A stretch of 64,000 nt of DNA, taken from contig NC_058342.1 in assembly GCF_905475395.1 (NCBI RefSeq), positions 24,338,640-24,402,639 on the forward strand. Direction: 5' to 3'. A program made the position numbers and the translations under genes. Source of the DNA: Chrysoperla carnea. Taxonomy: Eukaryota > Arthropoda > Insecta > Neuroptera > Chrysopidae. The notes below the pieces were generated by a model. That model was not told the origin of the DNA. It was given only the letters and a program-made list of their open reading frames with translations, and did no database searches. Position 1 is the first letter of the stretch, and every line of letters starts with the position of its first letter. This document shows positions 35,745-48,989 of the stretch, piece after piece.

Positions 35745-36603
35745 TATTCGTTGTGTGCGTAGTCATAGTAGGGACAATAAAATCGATGGGTCCAGTGAAA
35801 AATTTTGGCGTTAAAGGAGACTGTTATCACTAATTTGCAATTCTTTACATGTTAATGTTATAGAAAATGTCAAATTAAAATTATTGAAAAACACTAATTA
35901 ATTCAACTTAATGCGTTAAAAATTGTGAAAATAAGAAATCAAATTGTACAAATATTATTTTTCAAATGTAAATTATCATAATTATTTATTTAAATTTGTG
36001 AGACAATAATATTAAATATTCAATGTAAGTCATAAATGCAATCCATACAATTATATATGCATCCATACAATTCTATAATTAAAGTAGTGTATCGTTACAA
36101 TGGAAACGCCTCCAATAAAACTCACACACGGTGCGAATACCCGTGAATAATCTTCTAATTGTAAAATTATTTTTTACTTTTTTGTCCACATATGAACAAA
36201 GTTTTTATAATAAATACAGTATTCGCACCGTGCACGAGTTTCGTTTCCATGGTAACGATAAACTAATTTAATTATAGAATTGTATGGATATGCATATATA
36301 ATTGTATAGATTGTATTTATGACTTACATTGAAAATTTAATATTATTGTCTCACAAATTTAAATAAATAATTATGATAATTTACATTTGAAAAATAATAT
36401 TTGTGCAATTTGATTTCTTATTTTCACAAATTTTTTAATGCATTAAGTTTAATTAATTAGTGTTTTTCAATAATTTTAATTTGACATTAACATGTAAAGA
36501 ATTGCAAATTAGTCATAACAACCTCCTTTATCGTCAAAATGTTTCATTGGAAGCGCTGGCATCTTTTTTATTGTCCCTACCATGACTACGCACACAACGA
36601 ATA
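35745..36603. mobile_element. Foldback element (about 370-bp arms)
   Basis: Ends TATTCGTTGTGTGCGTAGTC and its mirror image. The arms pair over most of about 370 bp each, with one mismatch in the first 37 bp and small indels later. TA sits at both outer ends. The loop (about 36135-36225) contains tccacatatgaacaaag. A second, diverged copy of the loop lies directly outside the right end at 36604-36690. No coding capacity. Confidence 0.88.
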
Positions 36604-36690
36604 GGTGTGAATAATTATAAAATTATTTTTAACTTTTTAGTCCACATATGAACAAAGATTTAATGTAATAAATACAGTATAACTGCTGTA
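36604..36690 (+). repeat. Extra copy of the foldback loop
   Basis: gtgtgaataattataaaatt ... tccacatatgaacaaag ... aataaatacagta matches the loop inside the adjacent foldback (36137-36220). This gives an order arm - loop - arm - loop. Confidence 0.8.
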
Positions 36691-37072
36691 TATGATGTCA
36701 TTATTTAGTAAAATATTTATATCTTAATTAACACCAATATGACAAAAACCAGTTCAATTTAAAAATTAAATTGACAACGAATTAAATGCATTATATAATA
36801 AATTTGAGCGTACTTCTTTCTGTTCATCAGTATCAATCATCGATATATAATCAATAAAATAAATTTAGAGAGACAAATTTAATTACGGTTTATTGATTAA
36901 AAATCATTTTGATTGATTGATTAAATGTGGTTGAATATAAATGTTCCGGAACGTTGAATGGGAATTCTGAGAGATTAACGTTGCGTATGATTTTTTTTTT
37001 TCGTTTTTGTCACTGTGTAAAACTTTTATTAAATTAGGATCCATAAATATTTCAATTAGACATAAGTAATAC

Positions 37073-37300
37073 AGTCAAACCTGGTTAAGTGAGAAAACTG
37101 TAGGTACATGTAACTACCAGGTTCCGTCATTTTAACCCTACAAAACCTTTATTAATGGGAAACTCGAATCTCTATAACAGAAAATCGTTTTTCCTTTTTT
37201 CCTTCGTGCACTGGGATTGTTACTTGCCTGTACCTCTATACGCGACAGTCGAGCTTGATTAAACCGTGAGCACTGGCACCAACCGTTCCGTAATCTTTAG
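37073..37300. repeat. pogo-type element end fragment
   Basis: TACAGTCAAACCTGGTTAAG at 37072 resembles a pogo/Tigger terminus; the following 200 bp include Tigger-like words (ctctataaca). The other end was not located, and the sequence then merges into the segment also present at 24535-24680. Confidence 0.5.
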
Positions 37301-37529
37301 TTGCGTGATGAGAGATTTGCTCACGCGTTCTGTACATGCGTCAAGTACTTTGCGCCTTAAATATTATTTAACTTTGTAAATCATAACCTCTACATAATTT
37401 TATATAAATTTATTTTTAGCTAATTAAAAATAATTTCATTACGTGATTATTGAATGATGTTTGAGAATGAAAAAATTAGAGCAGAGAAATAATTAGATTC
37501 AGTTTAACTAATTTCACCATATTTCTATC

Positions 37530-37815
37530 ATAAGTTTTTTAATTTACTAAGTACGACTTATATTAAACTAACGAAAATTACACGAACAGGCCTGAAAATT
37601 TTTGAAAACTAATATTTTTGCTTACATCTTTACTCTTGTGATGAAAGAAATTCTCACAATCTCTCCCAAGAAAAGAAAAAAAAATATTTTAGAAAAAACC
37701 TATAGATATATTGGATAAAACTGATAAATTCACAATTCGAAAATAGATAAAATTATATGAAGAGAGAAAAAGTTTAACCCACAATTGATTGTGAGCAAAA
37801 TGCTCATAACGTGAG
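37530..37815 (+). repeat. Direct repeat flanking Rep3, copy 1
   Basis: gtacgacttatattaaacta, gaacaggcctgaaaattt, aattcgaaaatagat and gtgagcaaaatgct recur in order at 38428-38705. Confidence 0.75.
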
Positions 37816-37927
37816 TGCGGACGTGTTTATAATTAATATATAAATAAATTCTCAATGCAATAAATCCGCAATAATTGTTAGTCATTATTGATTACCCTTG
37901 ATAAGGTAGTTAAAAGTTTTTAAATAA

Positions 37928-38360
37928 TTTTGGATTAAGATAACTGAGCCTCATCACTGATCACAATAATGATCGACGACACGGGCTCTTTCAAAAATTT
38001 AGGTGGATTACACCACCATTTAGTGTGTCCTCCCTTAATTCTTCCCGATGCTGCAATGGAAGAACCAAGTGTTTGTTGAGCTACTGCTAGTCTGCTACAC
38101 ACATGTATTTAATGAGAGACTTTCAACATACTACTACCGCGAGTTTGTATAAAATACCAATAATTTATATAGCATATATTATTAATACATCAAATGCCAT
38201 CTCGTTGTCAAAAATTTAACTATTTCATTTCAAAACCATTCGAGACAAAAAAAATTCAATAATCAAATTTGTTTAGTTATAAATTTATAATTATTTGTTT
38301 TAAATAATTAATTTGTTTTAATAATTTATTAAAAAATTCTATTTAAATATTTCAACATAC
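37928..38360 (+). repeat. Rep3 copy
   Basis: Landmarks: gcctcatcactgatcacaat, ctctttcaaaaatttaggtg, caaatgccatctcgttgtca. Two further copies lie in intron 4. Unclassified; no inverted ends seen. Confidence 0.8.
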
Positions 38361-38427
38361 GTATCCGAGCAAATTTTTAAGTAAAGAGTCATTGAAAATC
38401 GATATATAAGTTTTAAAAGTTTTTTTT

Positions 38428-38705
38428 TAATTTATCGAGTACGACTTATATTAAACTAACCAAAGTAGACGAACAGGCCTGAAAATTTCCGAAGTTAATA
38501 TTTTATGAGAGAAATTGCTGAGGGACTTAAGAAAAACAATTTTTTTTAAAGCTGTAGATAAGTTGAAAATTCTGAAAAATTGATAATTCGAAAATAGATC
38601 AAATTTATATGAAAGAAAAAGTTTCGGCCACAAGTACCATTTGAAAAATAAAAGTTATTTATATTTTAAATCGAGCGTGAGCAAAATGCTTTTACATGAG
38701 TGCTG
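38428..38705 (+). repeat. Direct repeat flanking Rep3, copy 2
   Basis: Second copy of 37530-37815. Together they bracket the Rep3 copy. Confidence 0.75.
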
Positions 38706-39314
38706 ACGGTCCGTTAAATGACAATGATGTGCACTTAAATTATAAATTTCGTGGTTCGATTGAAAAATTTGTTTTGTTTTTAATAAAATTAAGAAAAATG
38801 GGCTTGTGGCCAAACTATCTTAAGTTTTATCAATTTTTTATATCAATTTTAGGGATATACAAATTAACTTCAAATTCATATTCGATCTATCGATGATTAC
38901 TTGATAAAATATTTTGAATCAATATGATGAAATAATAAGGTTTAACTGTATATATTTTCTTGTTGTTGGGCCAACTTACAGGTATATGTACCTATGATCA
39001 GGGCTGTCAAAAATTTTGATAAATCAAATATGCCTTTAAATAAATTTTTATAAACTGATCCTGTGACAAACAGTATATAGTCCAAGCAAATTAGACATTT
39101 TGTTTGTTACATTTCGAAACGAGCAGTTTATCATTGTTTGAGCAGAATTGTTAGTTAATTTTTAAACATTTCTAGAAAACCTTTAAGACATTTGTGTTAA
39201 AAAATTGCTTGCATATAATTTTTTTTCCAAATAGTTTTTAAATATAGGCAATTTTTTTACACAAACATCTTAAGAGTTGTCTAGTAAAGTTTAAAATTTA
39301 CCATTCGTATTTTT

Positions 39315-39671
39315 TGACAAGGAACATTTTTTACATTTAAGTTTTTGTTCTATCGCTAACGTTTTGCAAGATGATAAAACGAGACCCAATTGAACTATAT
39401 TGCTCATTTAAGAACTCATTTACGAAATTTACGCTTACAAACTGACTTTTTACGATCTAAGCACCCTATAAAAATTTCAGCTTGATATTTCTTTTCGTTT
39501 TTGAGTTTCCGTTTCAACAGACAGACAGACGGGCAGAGAGACAACCGAAAATGGACTAATTAGGTTAATTTTATGAATATCTATATCAAAATTTTGTTCG
39601 TATCATCAATATTTTTAAACGTTACAAACTTGGGACTGAACTTAGTATACCTTGATATATTTCATGGTATA
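39315..39671 (+). repeat. Rep1 3' two-thirds, in trh intron 1
   Basis: ggaacattttttacatttaa to the tcatggtataataac tail; the left third is missing. Ends 355 bp before trh exon 2. Confidence 0.8.
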
Positions 39672-40026
39672 ATAACTTACAAATATAACGTTAAGAAATT
39701 GTTCATTTTAGAATTGCTAATTTGCTTGGACTAATAGTTTTTATAAGAAAGAAGAAAAAAACAATAAACGTTTTCATGATTCCCAAAGGGTTGGTGCATT
39801 TCATTGGAAAAACTAGTAATAACACAAGTATTGTCAACGAAAAGTAATCAAACCTGACATTAACACGTCAGCAAAAAAAAAATCTACCACTAATTCTGCA
39901 CGTATCAAATAATGTAAAAAAACTACCCCTATTTAACAACCCCCAAAATCACTTACAATACAAAAATGTTAACCTAAATTTGTTAACATCACAAATTAAC
40001 TTTTTTTTATTATTTCTTTTTTGCAG

Positions 40027-40262
40027 TATTTTGGAATTACGAAAAGAGAAAAGTCGTGATGCGGCTCGCTCCAGACGTGGCAAGGAGAATTTTGAATTTT
40101 ATGAACTAGCGAAAATGCTACCATTACCTGCGGCTATTACTTCACAATTGGATAAGGCTAGCATTATACGTTTAACAATTAGTTATTTAAAATTACGTGA
40201 TTTTTCGGGACATGGTGATCCACCGTGGAATCGAGATCAACCTCCAAATAAAACCGTTAAAG
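40027..40262 (+). CDS. trh: Trachealess, coding exon 2 (bHLH domain)
   Basis: Encodes residues 93-171 plus one base of the next codon. It carries the whole basic helix-loop-helix, roughly residues 97-152: basic region [17 protein letters not shown] (it contacts E-box-like DNA), helix 1 [10 protein letters not shown], loop AITSQLDK, helix 2 [36 protein letters not shown] follows, the linker typical of Trachealess/NPAS3. The acceptor is a T-rich tract ending tttttgcag at 40026 and the donor is AG|GTAAGC at 40263. The frame continues upstream into the intron (MLTSQINFF...), which is non-coding readthrough, not an alternative start I would support. The near-invariant bHLH makes the family certain. 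The DPPW linker and the exon 1 sequence separate it from Single-minded, Similar and Dysfusion. Confidence 0.97.
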
Positions 40263-42539
40263 GTAAGCTAGAAATTTTTCTTTATATTTTATTTTCCTAA
40301 CAGATTTCTGAAGTTTAACATTAAGTAAAATAAAACAGAATTCTTAGGTCTCCATGTTTTTCAGGCAAGGTTTTTTTTTAGTAGGGCCAACTTAAAATAT
40401 TAAAAATCTTATTAAACAGACCACGAATCTTAGAAATTTTCCGACAAATTTCCAAACGAATTTTTTTAATTCTATTTAATTTTCAGTCGATTTTAATGAC
40501 ACAAATCTCATGACTTTACAACTTCCAAGGTGTTAAATTCTTCAAAAAATGCAAAAAAAAACTCGAATTTTCATTAGATATCTGACTTCGGTAGGCTAAA
40601 TACGGGGTCCTTTATCCTGGAGATTGCAAGGAAGCTTCGAACAATCTTATAGTTATGAAACAAATTCAAATATAATTCAAAATATAAATTATGGGTTGAG
40701 GTTGGGTCTTTTTAAATCCTGTTTAGACGTTGCCAAGCCCCGATTTGCTCCCCCTCCTGTATATTACCAAAATATGTCCAAAGGATTAATATTCCAGTGT
40801 TTGAGAATTACTAATATTCGAAAGCTCGCCTAAATTGGCCACATTTAACAATAATTTAATCTTCATAAATATAATTCCCTTTTTCACTTTAATCAGGTCG
40901 ACATTCGAAAATTCAATTAAATACCAAAATTAACCCTTTGTATCCACAACATACATATGCAACAAATTAAAATTCATTCAATTTCCACCCTCTACTAACC
41001 TCACCCCTCCCTTCGGAAAATATTTACGCGTACATTTAATCATAAAACAAAACAAAAAAATTATAAATTCATTAAAAATATTTGAGAATATATCCCACAA
41101 ATCTAAACTTGATTCTGTATCTATAACAATTAAGTTGATTTTATAATCAAACACAATTAAATAAACGGTCTTCTGTGAGGAAGGAGAAAGGCGTTTGCTA
41201 TCTTTGTAAAAGGGTTTTTCATTAAGAGTGATAGAACTTTAAACTAAGACCATAAACTAGAACTTGGAGTTTTCTTGCAAAATTCCAAGAAAAGTCATAA
41301 ATCAGAAATTCGACTAATTGAAGGGGTTAGTAAAGATAAGACTACCCGCTAAAATTGAATTGAATGATACTAGAAATGATACTAACCCTGAATTGCCAGT
41401 TTTTCTTTGAAACAAATTTATAATTTTGTCTTTGAAAAATTGCAAAATTATTATATTCTTCTTGACCACGTTTTCGCTTTTCATCTTCTATTTCACGCAT
41501 GGGATATTATTAACTAATCAGGTATCGTTAATTTGTTGGGATATGATCAAGAGACATCAGTGCCCATATTATCTCCCTGAATTTGTCTAATTTTTCAAAT
41601 GAGTTTTACAAGCCTAACGTGATTGAAGTTTTTTAATATGAAAACCATTTTCAGTGGGTAAAAATCTATAAGAAGCAGTTAAAAATTACAGTTTTCTTTT
41701 TTCAAATTTCTGTTACCATTAGGTCATCAATTTGCTATAAAATACTATTCCAATTAAAGTAGTTCGGCCGTCACATGATTAGTCAAGTTAGCAACTAATT
41801 CATATTCATTGAAATTAAATCTAGGTTATGAATAAAAATAATATTTGTATCACGTAAATGTTATTTAATGTTTTAAAAATATCGTAAAAGATAAAATTTA
41901 TCAATTTGACAAGTTTTTGACATTTAAACGTGAAAAACCAAAGTTTTTTATGTTTTCTTTTTGGAAAGCGCCGTAAGGTGATGTTTTTCTTGCATAAACA
42001 GAATCTGTCATAAATTATTTTCTTTATAATGAAAACTTTTTTGAAGCTCAATCACCGATTAAATAACATGATTGTAAGTTCTTCCATAAAGTACTGTGTT
42101 AAAAATCACAATTTTAAAATGAAATCACAATTTTGTCCCGCAGGAAGCCCCAAAACTGTGTTTATTTTGATCATGGGATTTTGAACTCTCATTTACTGCA
42201 AAAAAATGAACATTCACCGAACTTGCTCAAACAGATGCAATACTTTAAAAAAAAAAATTAATAATACACACAAATTATTTACGTTTAAAGGTCTATCATT
42301 CTTAATGGAAAACCCTTTATTTATATCTATCTATCAGTATGTATACCCTTAATCAGTCTGTAAATTTCATGTAATTATTTACCACTAGAGGGTTGTATTG
42401 TTTCATAACTAGTTATTTTGTTATATTTAACTTACTTATTTGGTTACATCATGAATACATTTTAGGTTGTATAAATATTTATATATTATAGTCTGATTAT
42501 AAACTTTAGTCACAGTGAAAAATCTTAATTCCTTTAGAG

Positions 42540-43140
42540 GTGGGTGCTACAAAAAACACAGTACTCTGGTTAACACGATTCCAAGCCTTGTAGTGATCTG
42601 AATCAAAAAAATTTGAAATATTCTTAATTGGTAAAAATGTCACAAAATGGCGTCGAAATGAAAATAAAAATTTATTTCTACCCCTTTTTTGACATTTTCT
42701 TTGAAATTTTTATAAAATCCGAGGTTCAGACGATAGAGAGATTAAAAAGAAAGGTTCCCATCCAATTTCAAAGAAATCGATCGAGTAGAACTTGAAATAT
42801 CATGTCAATCACCTCCAAAAATGTAGTTTCAAGAAAAACGCATTTTAAGTTTGAGAGACAATTCCGTCAGAGTAACTCGGGTAATAATATTATTCTCTTT
42901 GGATTAATCGGCGATCTCAGATCCATACATTGGATCTTCTTCCACTTCATATGCAATGTCTTGCAAAGTTATTTCTGCTAACCGAGCTTTTTGCCTTCTT
43001 CTGAAGCAACAGAAGCTTGCAGTAAAGAGCGATCAATTTAAACTTCGTTACCACAAAATCCGCTGTATTTCTGAAAATAATTCGAATATTGAAAAATCCG
43101 TTTTAGAACATATTCTTAAGGGTCCTAACCTTTATTAATA
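42540..43140 (-). repeat. Unclassified block with a protein-like remnant
   Basis: On the minus strand ARLAEITLQDIAYEVEEDPM then YGSEIAD (about 42905-42985) looks like a decayed protein C-terminus, followed by 350 bp without coding. I do not recognise the family. The + strand frame at 42956-43138 overlaps it and is equally unrecognised. Confidence 0.35.
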
Positions 43141-44195
43141 TGAGGAAAAAAATCGATTTCTTCAAATTTCTAGACCAGAATACTATTTTAAATAATGATA
43201 TTTCCTTGATTCAACTATGAATAGCTTTCTTGTCTGGACTTTCAAACGAGCGCAATAAAATTTTGATGCATAGAAAATTATTAGAAAATGTTAGCAAAAT
43301 TTAAACAATTTATAGACCACAGAAATAAAAGACACTTGTGAATCAAACAAATATTACCAATAAATCCCCAATTTCCTTCCCCTTTATAAAAAATACGATT
43401 GACTATTCTCTCTTTAAAATAAATGAATTTAAAATCAACCATAATATCCACCATCAGTGTTGAAAATATTAACTTGGTACCACTGTTGTTACAAGAATAG
43501 ACATCAAAACATAATACACAGTGCATCATTGAAGAAGAACACATATATACAAAACCCTTGTCATTCATGATGATGACGAGTGAGGGAGGAGGGGATAGTG
43601 GGGGGATAGTAGAAGGGGTGGGTATATTATGGAATGAGTATATAGTGTTGTTTTTATGTACCCCATGTATTAAAACTGTGGGAGCCGGTATCAAACTGGA
43701 TTCTAGTCCAGATTTGCCAAAAAATTGGGGTTTTTTACTTGGATGTGCCTGATGGAACTTACTAGAAGATTCTAAATCTACACGAAACAAACAAAAACGT
43801 TACAACTTTTCATGTAACTTTGGTCTCATGAATCGTTTTGGGATCAAGGTTCTTTTTAAATGTAACAAGATGACCTTGAAGATACGCTATACGATACGCT
43901 AAATAATGGCAATTGCCGCGCTTTACGTGTCACGTTTTATTCATAAAAACTGTTGCACTCATTGAAACTATTCCACTTTTTCCCTCATTTTATGTGTGTT
44001 TCGCACAAATTTTAAAGAAAAGCCGCACAATTTTTCATTGTCAAGATATTGTCAACACAGAAAAAATTATAGATGATTAATTTAAAGAACGCAAAATTTT
44101 CCAGAAAATTATCTTTATACTTGAGTCGCATTTTCGCCTAGAATCGGGAAAAATGGAATTGAAAAGCTGTATGGAGTCACGATTGAAGTTTTTAT

Positions 44196-44440
44196 TCCAT
44201 GTATATATGAAATATATCAGGGTATACTAAGTTTAGTCGCAAGTTTTTAAAACTTAAAAATATTGATGTTGTGAGGGTGCAAATTATATGGTATGTATTA
44301 TATGAGATTATCAGTTATGTGTGTGTGACATGTATGTATGTGTGGTTACCTAAGAGTGGCTATATTTCTTTACTTACATGACATACTACCATGTCTATAC
44401 ATAGTATTTCAGCAATTATCTCAGTCAATTGTTTGCTTTC
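44196..44440 (-). repeat. Rep1 copy, both ends, large internal deletion
   Basis: Minus strand: the 3' tail (ccatgtatatatgaaatata, ggtatactaagtttagtc) at the left and the caattgtttgctttc end at the right, with the central approximately 300 bp missing. Confidence 0.8.
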
Positions 44441-47427
44441 TTTTAAAAATAGTCAAGAAATTTCGATTTCTGCGACAACACATCTTTAAGATCACTTCTT
44501 TATCCTGAAAATGAGCCCCGGTAGAGATTGGCCAAAAAGGACCAATAATGATCAGACAGGACCAAACAGAACTGTAACAGAAATCACCTCGATAACTGCA
44601 AAATAAAGATTCCACGATCCTATAAAATCTAAGGGTATCTAAAACCATAGAAGTAATAACATAGAACCGTAACGTGACCATCCAAACGATTGATCGTTAC
44701 AGAGAGAGACCTAAAAAAAGTACACGTATAGCTGTCTTCGTCTATCTTATACTACCTCTATGAAATACACAAACATGCACGTGTTTATGCAATCATTCAA
44801 AATATGAATATTCTCGCTTTGTCAGGTCAGGTCTCTTTTTTAACGTTCAATAATTCATTTATTGCGTTTCCTATGCTTTTTAGCCTCTATCTTTGTAACC
44901 TCTTTAATCTAAAGCTACTTCGCTCACGTCGAAGTTCATACACTGACTGGCTCCCAGAGTATAAACAGTATAAGCACAGCCACAATACTGCGCATTATGC
45001 GTGTAAATTAACCAAGTTTGGTTTCACAATAAGCTTTAACTAAATTTACACCATACCCTCGTTTTCGATTCGCATGTACTACGCCTAGTAACAAATTGGA
45101 TTATTACTGTACTCATTTTTCTCTGATTCACTTCTGTAAAAATTCTTCACAAACATCTTCTTTTTTTTTACAGTGTGTAGACAAATATTAAATTTTATTT
45201 ACAGTGAATATGTATACACAATCACTCATACCAACCTAAAAACATGCCACTAAACTCATAAAACATACAACGTTTGTCAACTGTTTTTTTTATTTCGTGT
45301 GTTGTCATCCCTTTGAAAATATAAAAACAACTGTCAAATGTTTTATAAACGTAATTCTGTGGTTCTCAAGTTAATGCAATCTAAAATAACACAACTCAAT
45401 TTAGAATTCTTTTTAGTTTGACATAGGGTTGCCTTCTGCTCGGTGACGAGTTTTTGAAAATTTTGCCATGCCACCGCGTGGGCCGAAATCAGGGTCGAAA
45501 AAGCAAAAATTAGCATTTTGATTGCTAAATCGCCACCACTGTGAATTTGACCTCGTCAATTAGAGTAGTGAGAATTGATTTTTTTCATGATTTTAATGTT
45601 TATAGAACTTTTCAGTTTATTTTGTTGGTATCACGATAAGAAGTCAGTTGTAAAAATCTTATATTCGTCCTATTTAAGTCACAACGAATTTTCATGTTTC
45701 GTCGTTTTGTTCGAGTCACGCTTGTGCAAAATTTCAATGTCTTGTCAACCTTGTGATTAAGTTTTGATAGATACTTACGGCTTAATGCCAAAACAAACTG
45801 ACTGGTAGTTTTCGTGCAAAATGATGGACAAAATGTGCAAATTTCTAATATATTTATATTACTTCATACTTATATTTTTGATGAAATAAATTAAATACAT
45901 ATGATAAAATTGGACTTTTTTCAATTTCCCGCTTCTCACTGCAATACCCCTTCTCCACACAACACCTTCTTCATAATGTGCCGGACTTGAAGTCGATTTA
46001 TCATCTCTAACTCGAGATAAATTTAATTAAAGTTCGGATAATTAACACTGAAAGCATTAGAGAGATTCTGTTTTAAGAAATAATTAATATTATATAATTA
46101 CTCAAAGTTAATGAATTTTATTGTTGAACAGAAATGACCATAGTTAGAGTATAGATAGTTGAAAAGAGAAGAGAGACTTTATTACAAGAATACACTTTAT
46201 TTTTTACCATAATTTCTCCGCATTGTACATTAGAGTTAAAAGTAACACACTAGTTGACTATGTATGTGTGGTATAATTAATTATACATGCTTATTATAAG
46301 TTTAGTCCAAAACATTTTTACACAGGGAGACAACAGCCTTAATTCCATAATCTACCGACTTTCTGAGTTATCGTCCGACTTCTCGGAACCTTAACCTGGT
46401 GCCAACCCTAAGCTTACGATAACCCTATTTCCAGATTTATCTCTTATCACTCCTTATTAGAACGAATATAATTTTTTTTAAATATGTAAAATCAAAATCA
46501 TAGGTGTATTCATGACATTTGTGGAAAAATTGGTAACGAACCATCAAAATCTAAGCAATTCGATTAAATGTTATGATATTATGTCAAAATACAATGAGTG
46601 AATTATTTATGTCCAGGTTCAAATTTCAAACTAAGAGATTATAAACCAGACTGCTGTTTGTTATTGAATTTGGTACGGAATCTATCCATATATAGACTTC
46701 TTAACCGCATAACAATATTTATATTTTGTTCCTAAATCAAAATATATTTTATTAAATTTTCACAAGGACTATTTATTTAAAAAGGAAAATATGTGAAAAT
46801 CGAATGTTCAAACATAATAAAACAATTTCGTTATGGTTTTAGTCTTTTGTTCTTCTTTTTCATGTACAGTCAAATCTCTTCTAAACTTAAAATAGTCTAA
46901 TCAAATTATTCCTAATTATAAATAATATTTTTGGGACTGTAAAATTTATTAATTATATTTTTTATTTTTTCGAACTTTTTCAACCCCCAGTGGCCAGTAC
47001 AAAGCAGCAGAAGGTGATAAAAATTTTTGAGAAGTAAATTCCAAAACTAGAAAGTTCATGTTTTCTAATGAGCACGATATGATTTTAGATAACGCCTTTT
47101 TTTATATAAAATTGCGACCAGGTGAAAAAATGTTTAAATTATGGAAAAATTCTAGTTTTTGACATGTAGGTATTAAAAACGAAGAGTGGTAAAAATTTTT
47201 AAGAAACAATATGTAAGGGCTTAAAAGAAGGCTGTTTAAGTTTCCGAATGATAGGAATGGGATTTCAGTGCGATGATTATTTCAGATAATACACGATTTT
47301 AAATCCAGAAATGTCAATTTTGCTTAGAAAGCGAATATCTTAGTGTTGTTAACAAATTCGCTGTAAAATTATGGTACGCTTCTAAACTTTATATAATAAT
47401 TAGGGATAGCGTTTCTTACCATTTCTA

Positions 47428-47454
47428 ATAATAATAATAATAATAATAATAATA
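47428..47454 (+). repeat. (AAT)n microsatellite
   Basis: Tail of SINE copy 2. A similar, independent AAT run is at 51324-51360. Confidence 0.9.
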
Positions 47455-47746
47455 TTGGGGCTTAACCTCCGTTTCTCTAACATATACGCCTATAACAAAG
47501 GCCACCCACATCATTATTTGTTAATCTTTATTTTTTTAATTACAAACATATTTACAATTACATTTTGATGTGGGTGCAGTCGGTTACTTCGTTCTTATAC
47601 AAGCAACGACAATGTGATCAATGCTGCACTCCCATTAATTATAAATTGTTCACACTGCCGCTGCCTGGATTCGAACCTGCAACCTAAGTCTAAATGGACA
47701 AACAGTCCAAGGCAAACGCCTTAGACCGCTCGGTCATTTAGGCTCT
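47428..47746 (-). mobile_element. tRNA-Leu-derived SINE, copy 2 (longer)
   Basis: Same family and orientation as the 18.8-kb copy. The A box (47725-47736, one change: TGACCGAGCGGT) and B box (47667-47677) are present. The 3' end is an (AAT)n run at 47428-47454, the SINE's microsatellite tail. An exact 8-bp target duplication CATTTCTA occurs at 47420-47427 and 47747-47754. It lies in trh intron 2, antisense to the gene. Mobilisation would need a partner LINE sharing its 3' tail, which I cannot identify. Confidence 0.92.
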
Positions 47747-48989
47747 CATTTCTACCCGCCGTGCAAAGCGGCAAAACTAGTACAAGTTTTCCAATGATAT
47801 AATTAGGTTCCAAATTCGATGATTTTTCGTAGAGATACAGCTGTTTGAAATTTAGGTAAAATTTTTTGTAAAAATTTTGTTCCTTTAATAAATTAGCGCA
47901 GTATATATTAGTTGTGAATATATTTGGAAATCAAGTTTGTAATTGATTTTATGTGAAATAATTAATGTACCTTTGCAATAAACAATAAAGTATACCAAAG
48001 TTTTCAAAGGTTTCATCTAGTGGCGATTTTATTGTATCGAACTTACGGAAAAGGGGAGTTACAATATTTTAACTTGTCTAATCGAGTCTAGCTACTTTAA
48101 ATAGTTGCTTTTGATGCCTTCAGGTTCATCAAATAATTTTCCCAATATGTTAATCAAAAACACCACAAAAGTATCAGAAGGGTGCTGGAGTTGACACCAT
48201 CAAAAAGCAGTTACTTCCCGAGCTAATTCACATACAAACTACCGAATTTCAAAGCATTTGATCTAAATTGGTTCAAAAATCTATAAACACACTCCCACCC
48301 TGACCCGTCGATCTTCGATGCAATGCAAGTCTATTTTTTTTCGTGACCATAAATCGTGAGAAGCAAATATCAAGCCTTAAGTATTATGCGGTCAAATTAA
48401 TTAAAATGACGTTTTACTTACTTAAAATAGATTAGATTTAGTTAAGCTTTTCTGAATACGCGCTTGATTTTTTCGAAAATCCATAAAATAATTTTAAAAA
48501 TGAAAGTATCTAAGTAAAAAAAACTTAGTTATGAAGGGAGTTTACGAACGCGGACCAACAGACAACGGTGTAAAAAAAAGTTAAAATCATAAATCTCAAT
48601 TGGACGATCATATTAAATTATAGTGTGTTCAAATTTATTCGTCCATATGGTGCGCGCTATCTATGAACAGTGAACGGTGAACAAGTAATAACTTGTCACT
48701 GTGCTATGATAAATGCATTTTTATGTTAGAAAATATGTTCGATGTTAGGTTACGAACGAAGAGGAGAGAGATACGTCGCATCTGTTGTACATTGTGATAA
48801 TATTAAAGCGATTTGTTTTCTCTTTACCTTCAAATTTGTTATTTTGTTTTCGATGTCCAAAAAAAAAAAATTATATACAACAAGAAATATCCAATTATAA
48901 TTTATGATGTCTGAAAGTCTCGATTATAGTGAAAATCTTGGAGGTTTGTAATTTTTTAACGAAGTTTTTTATTACTAATTTTAAAGGTA

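Larger units (their letters stand above)
20859..40026 (+). other. trh intron 1 (about 19.2 kb, GC-AG)
   Basis: Spans from the GC donor (GG|GCATGT) after exon 1 to the AG at 40025-40026. It contains repeat-family copies, an 859-bp foldback element, Tc1/mariner- and pogo-type elements and a Helitron, all listed separately. Long stretches show nothing recognisable: 20863-21944, 22531-24535, 28831-29516, 29940-30840, 32726-33410, 34607-35744 and 38710-39315 hold only AT-rich sequence and short simple runs. Early developmental genes often keep enhancers in a long first intron, but I could not pick out any. Confidence 0.8.

Noticed and set aside
43281-43790. Longest minus-strand open frame (169 codons)
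   Set aside because: No recognisable domain, biased by simple Pro/Ser and Phe runs, lies within a trh intron, and overlaps a G-rich simple tract on the other strand. Likely chance.
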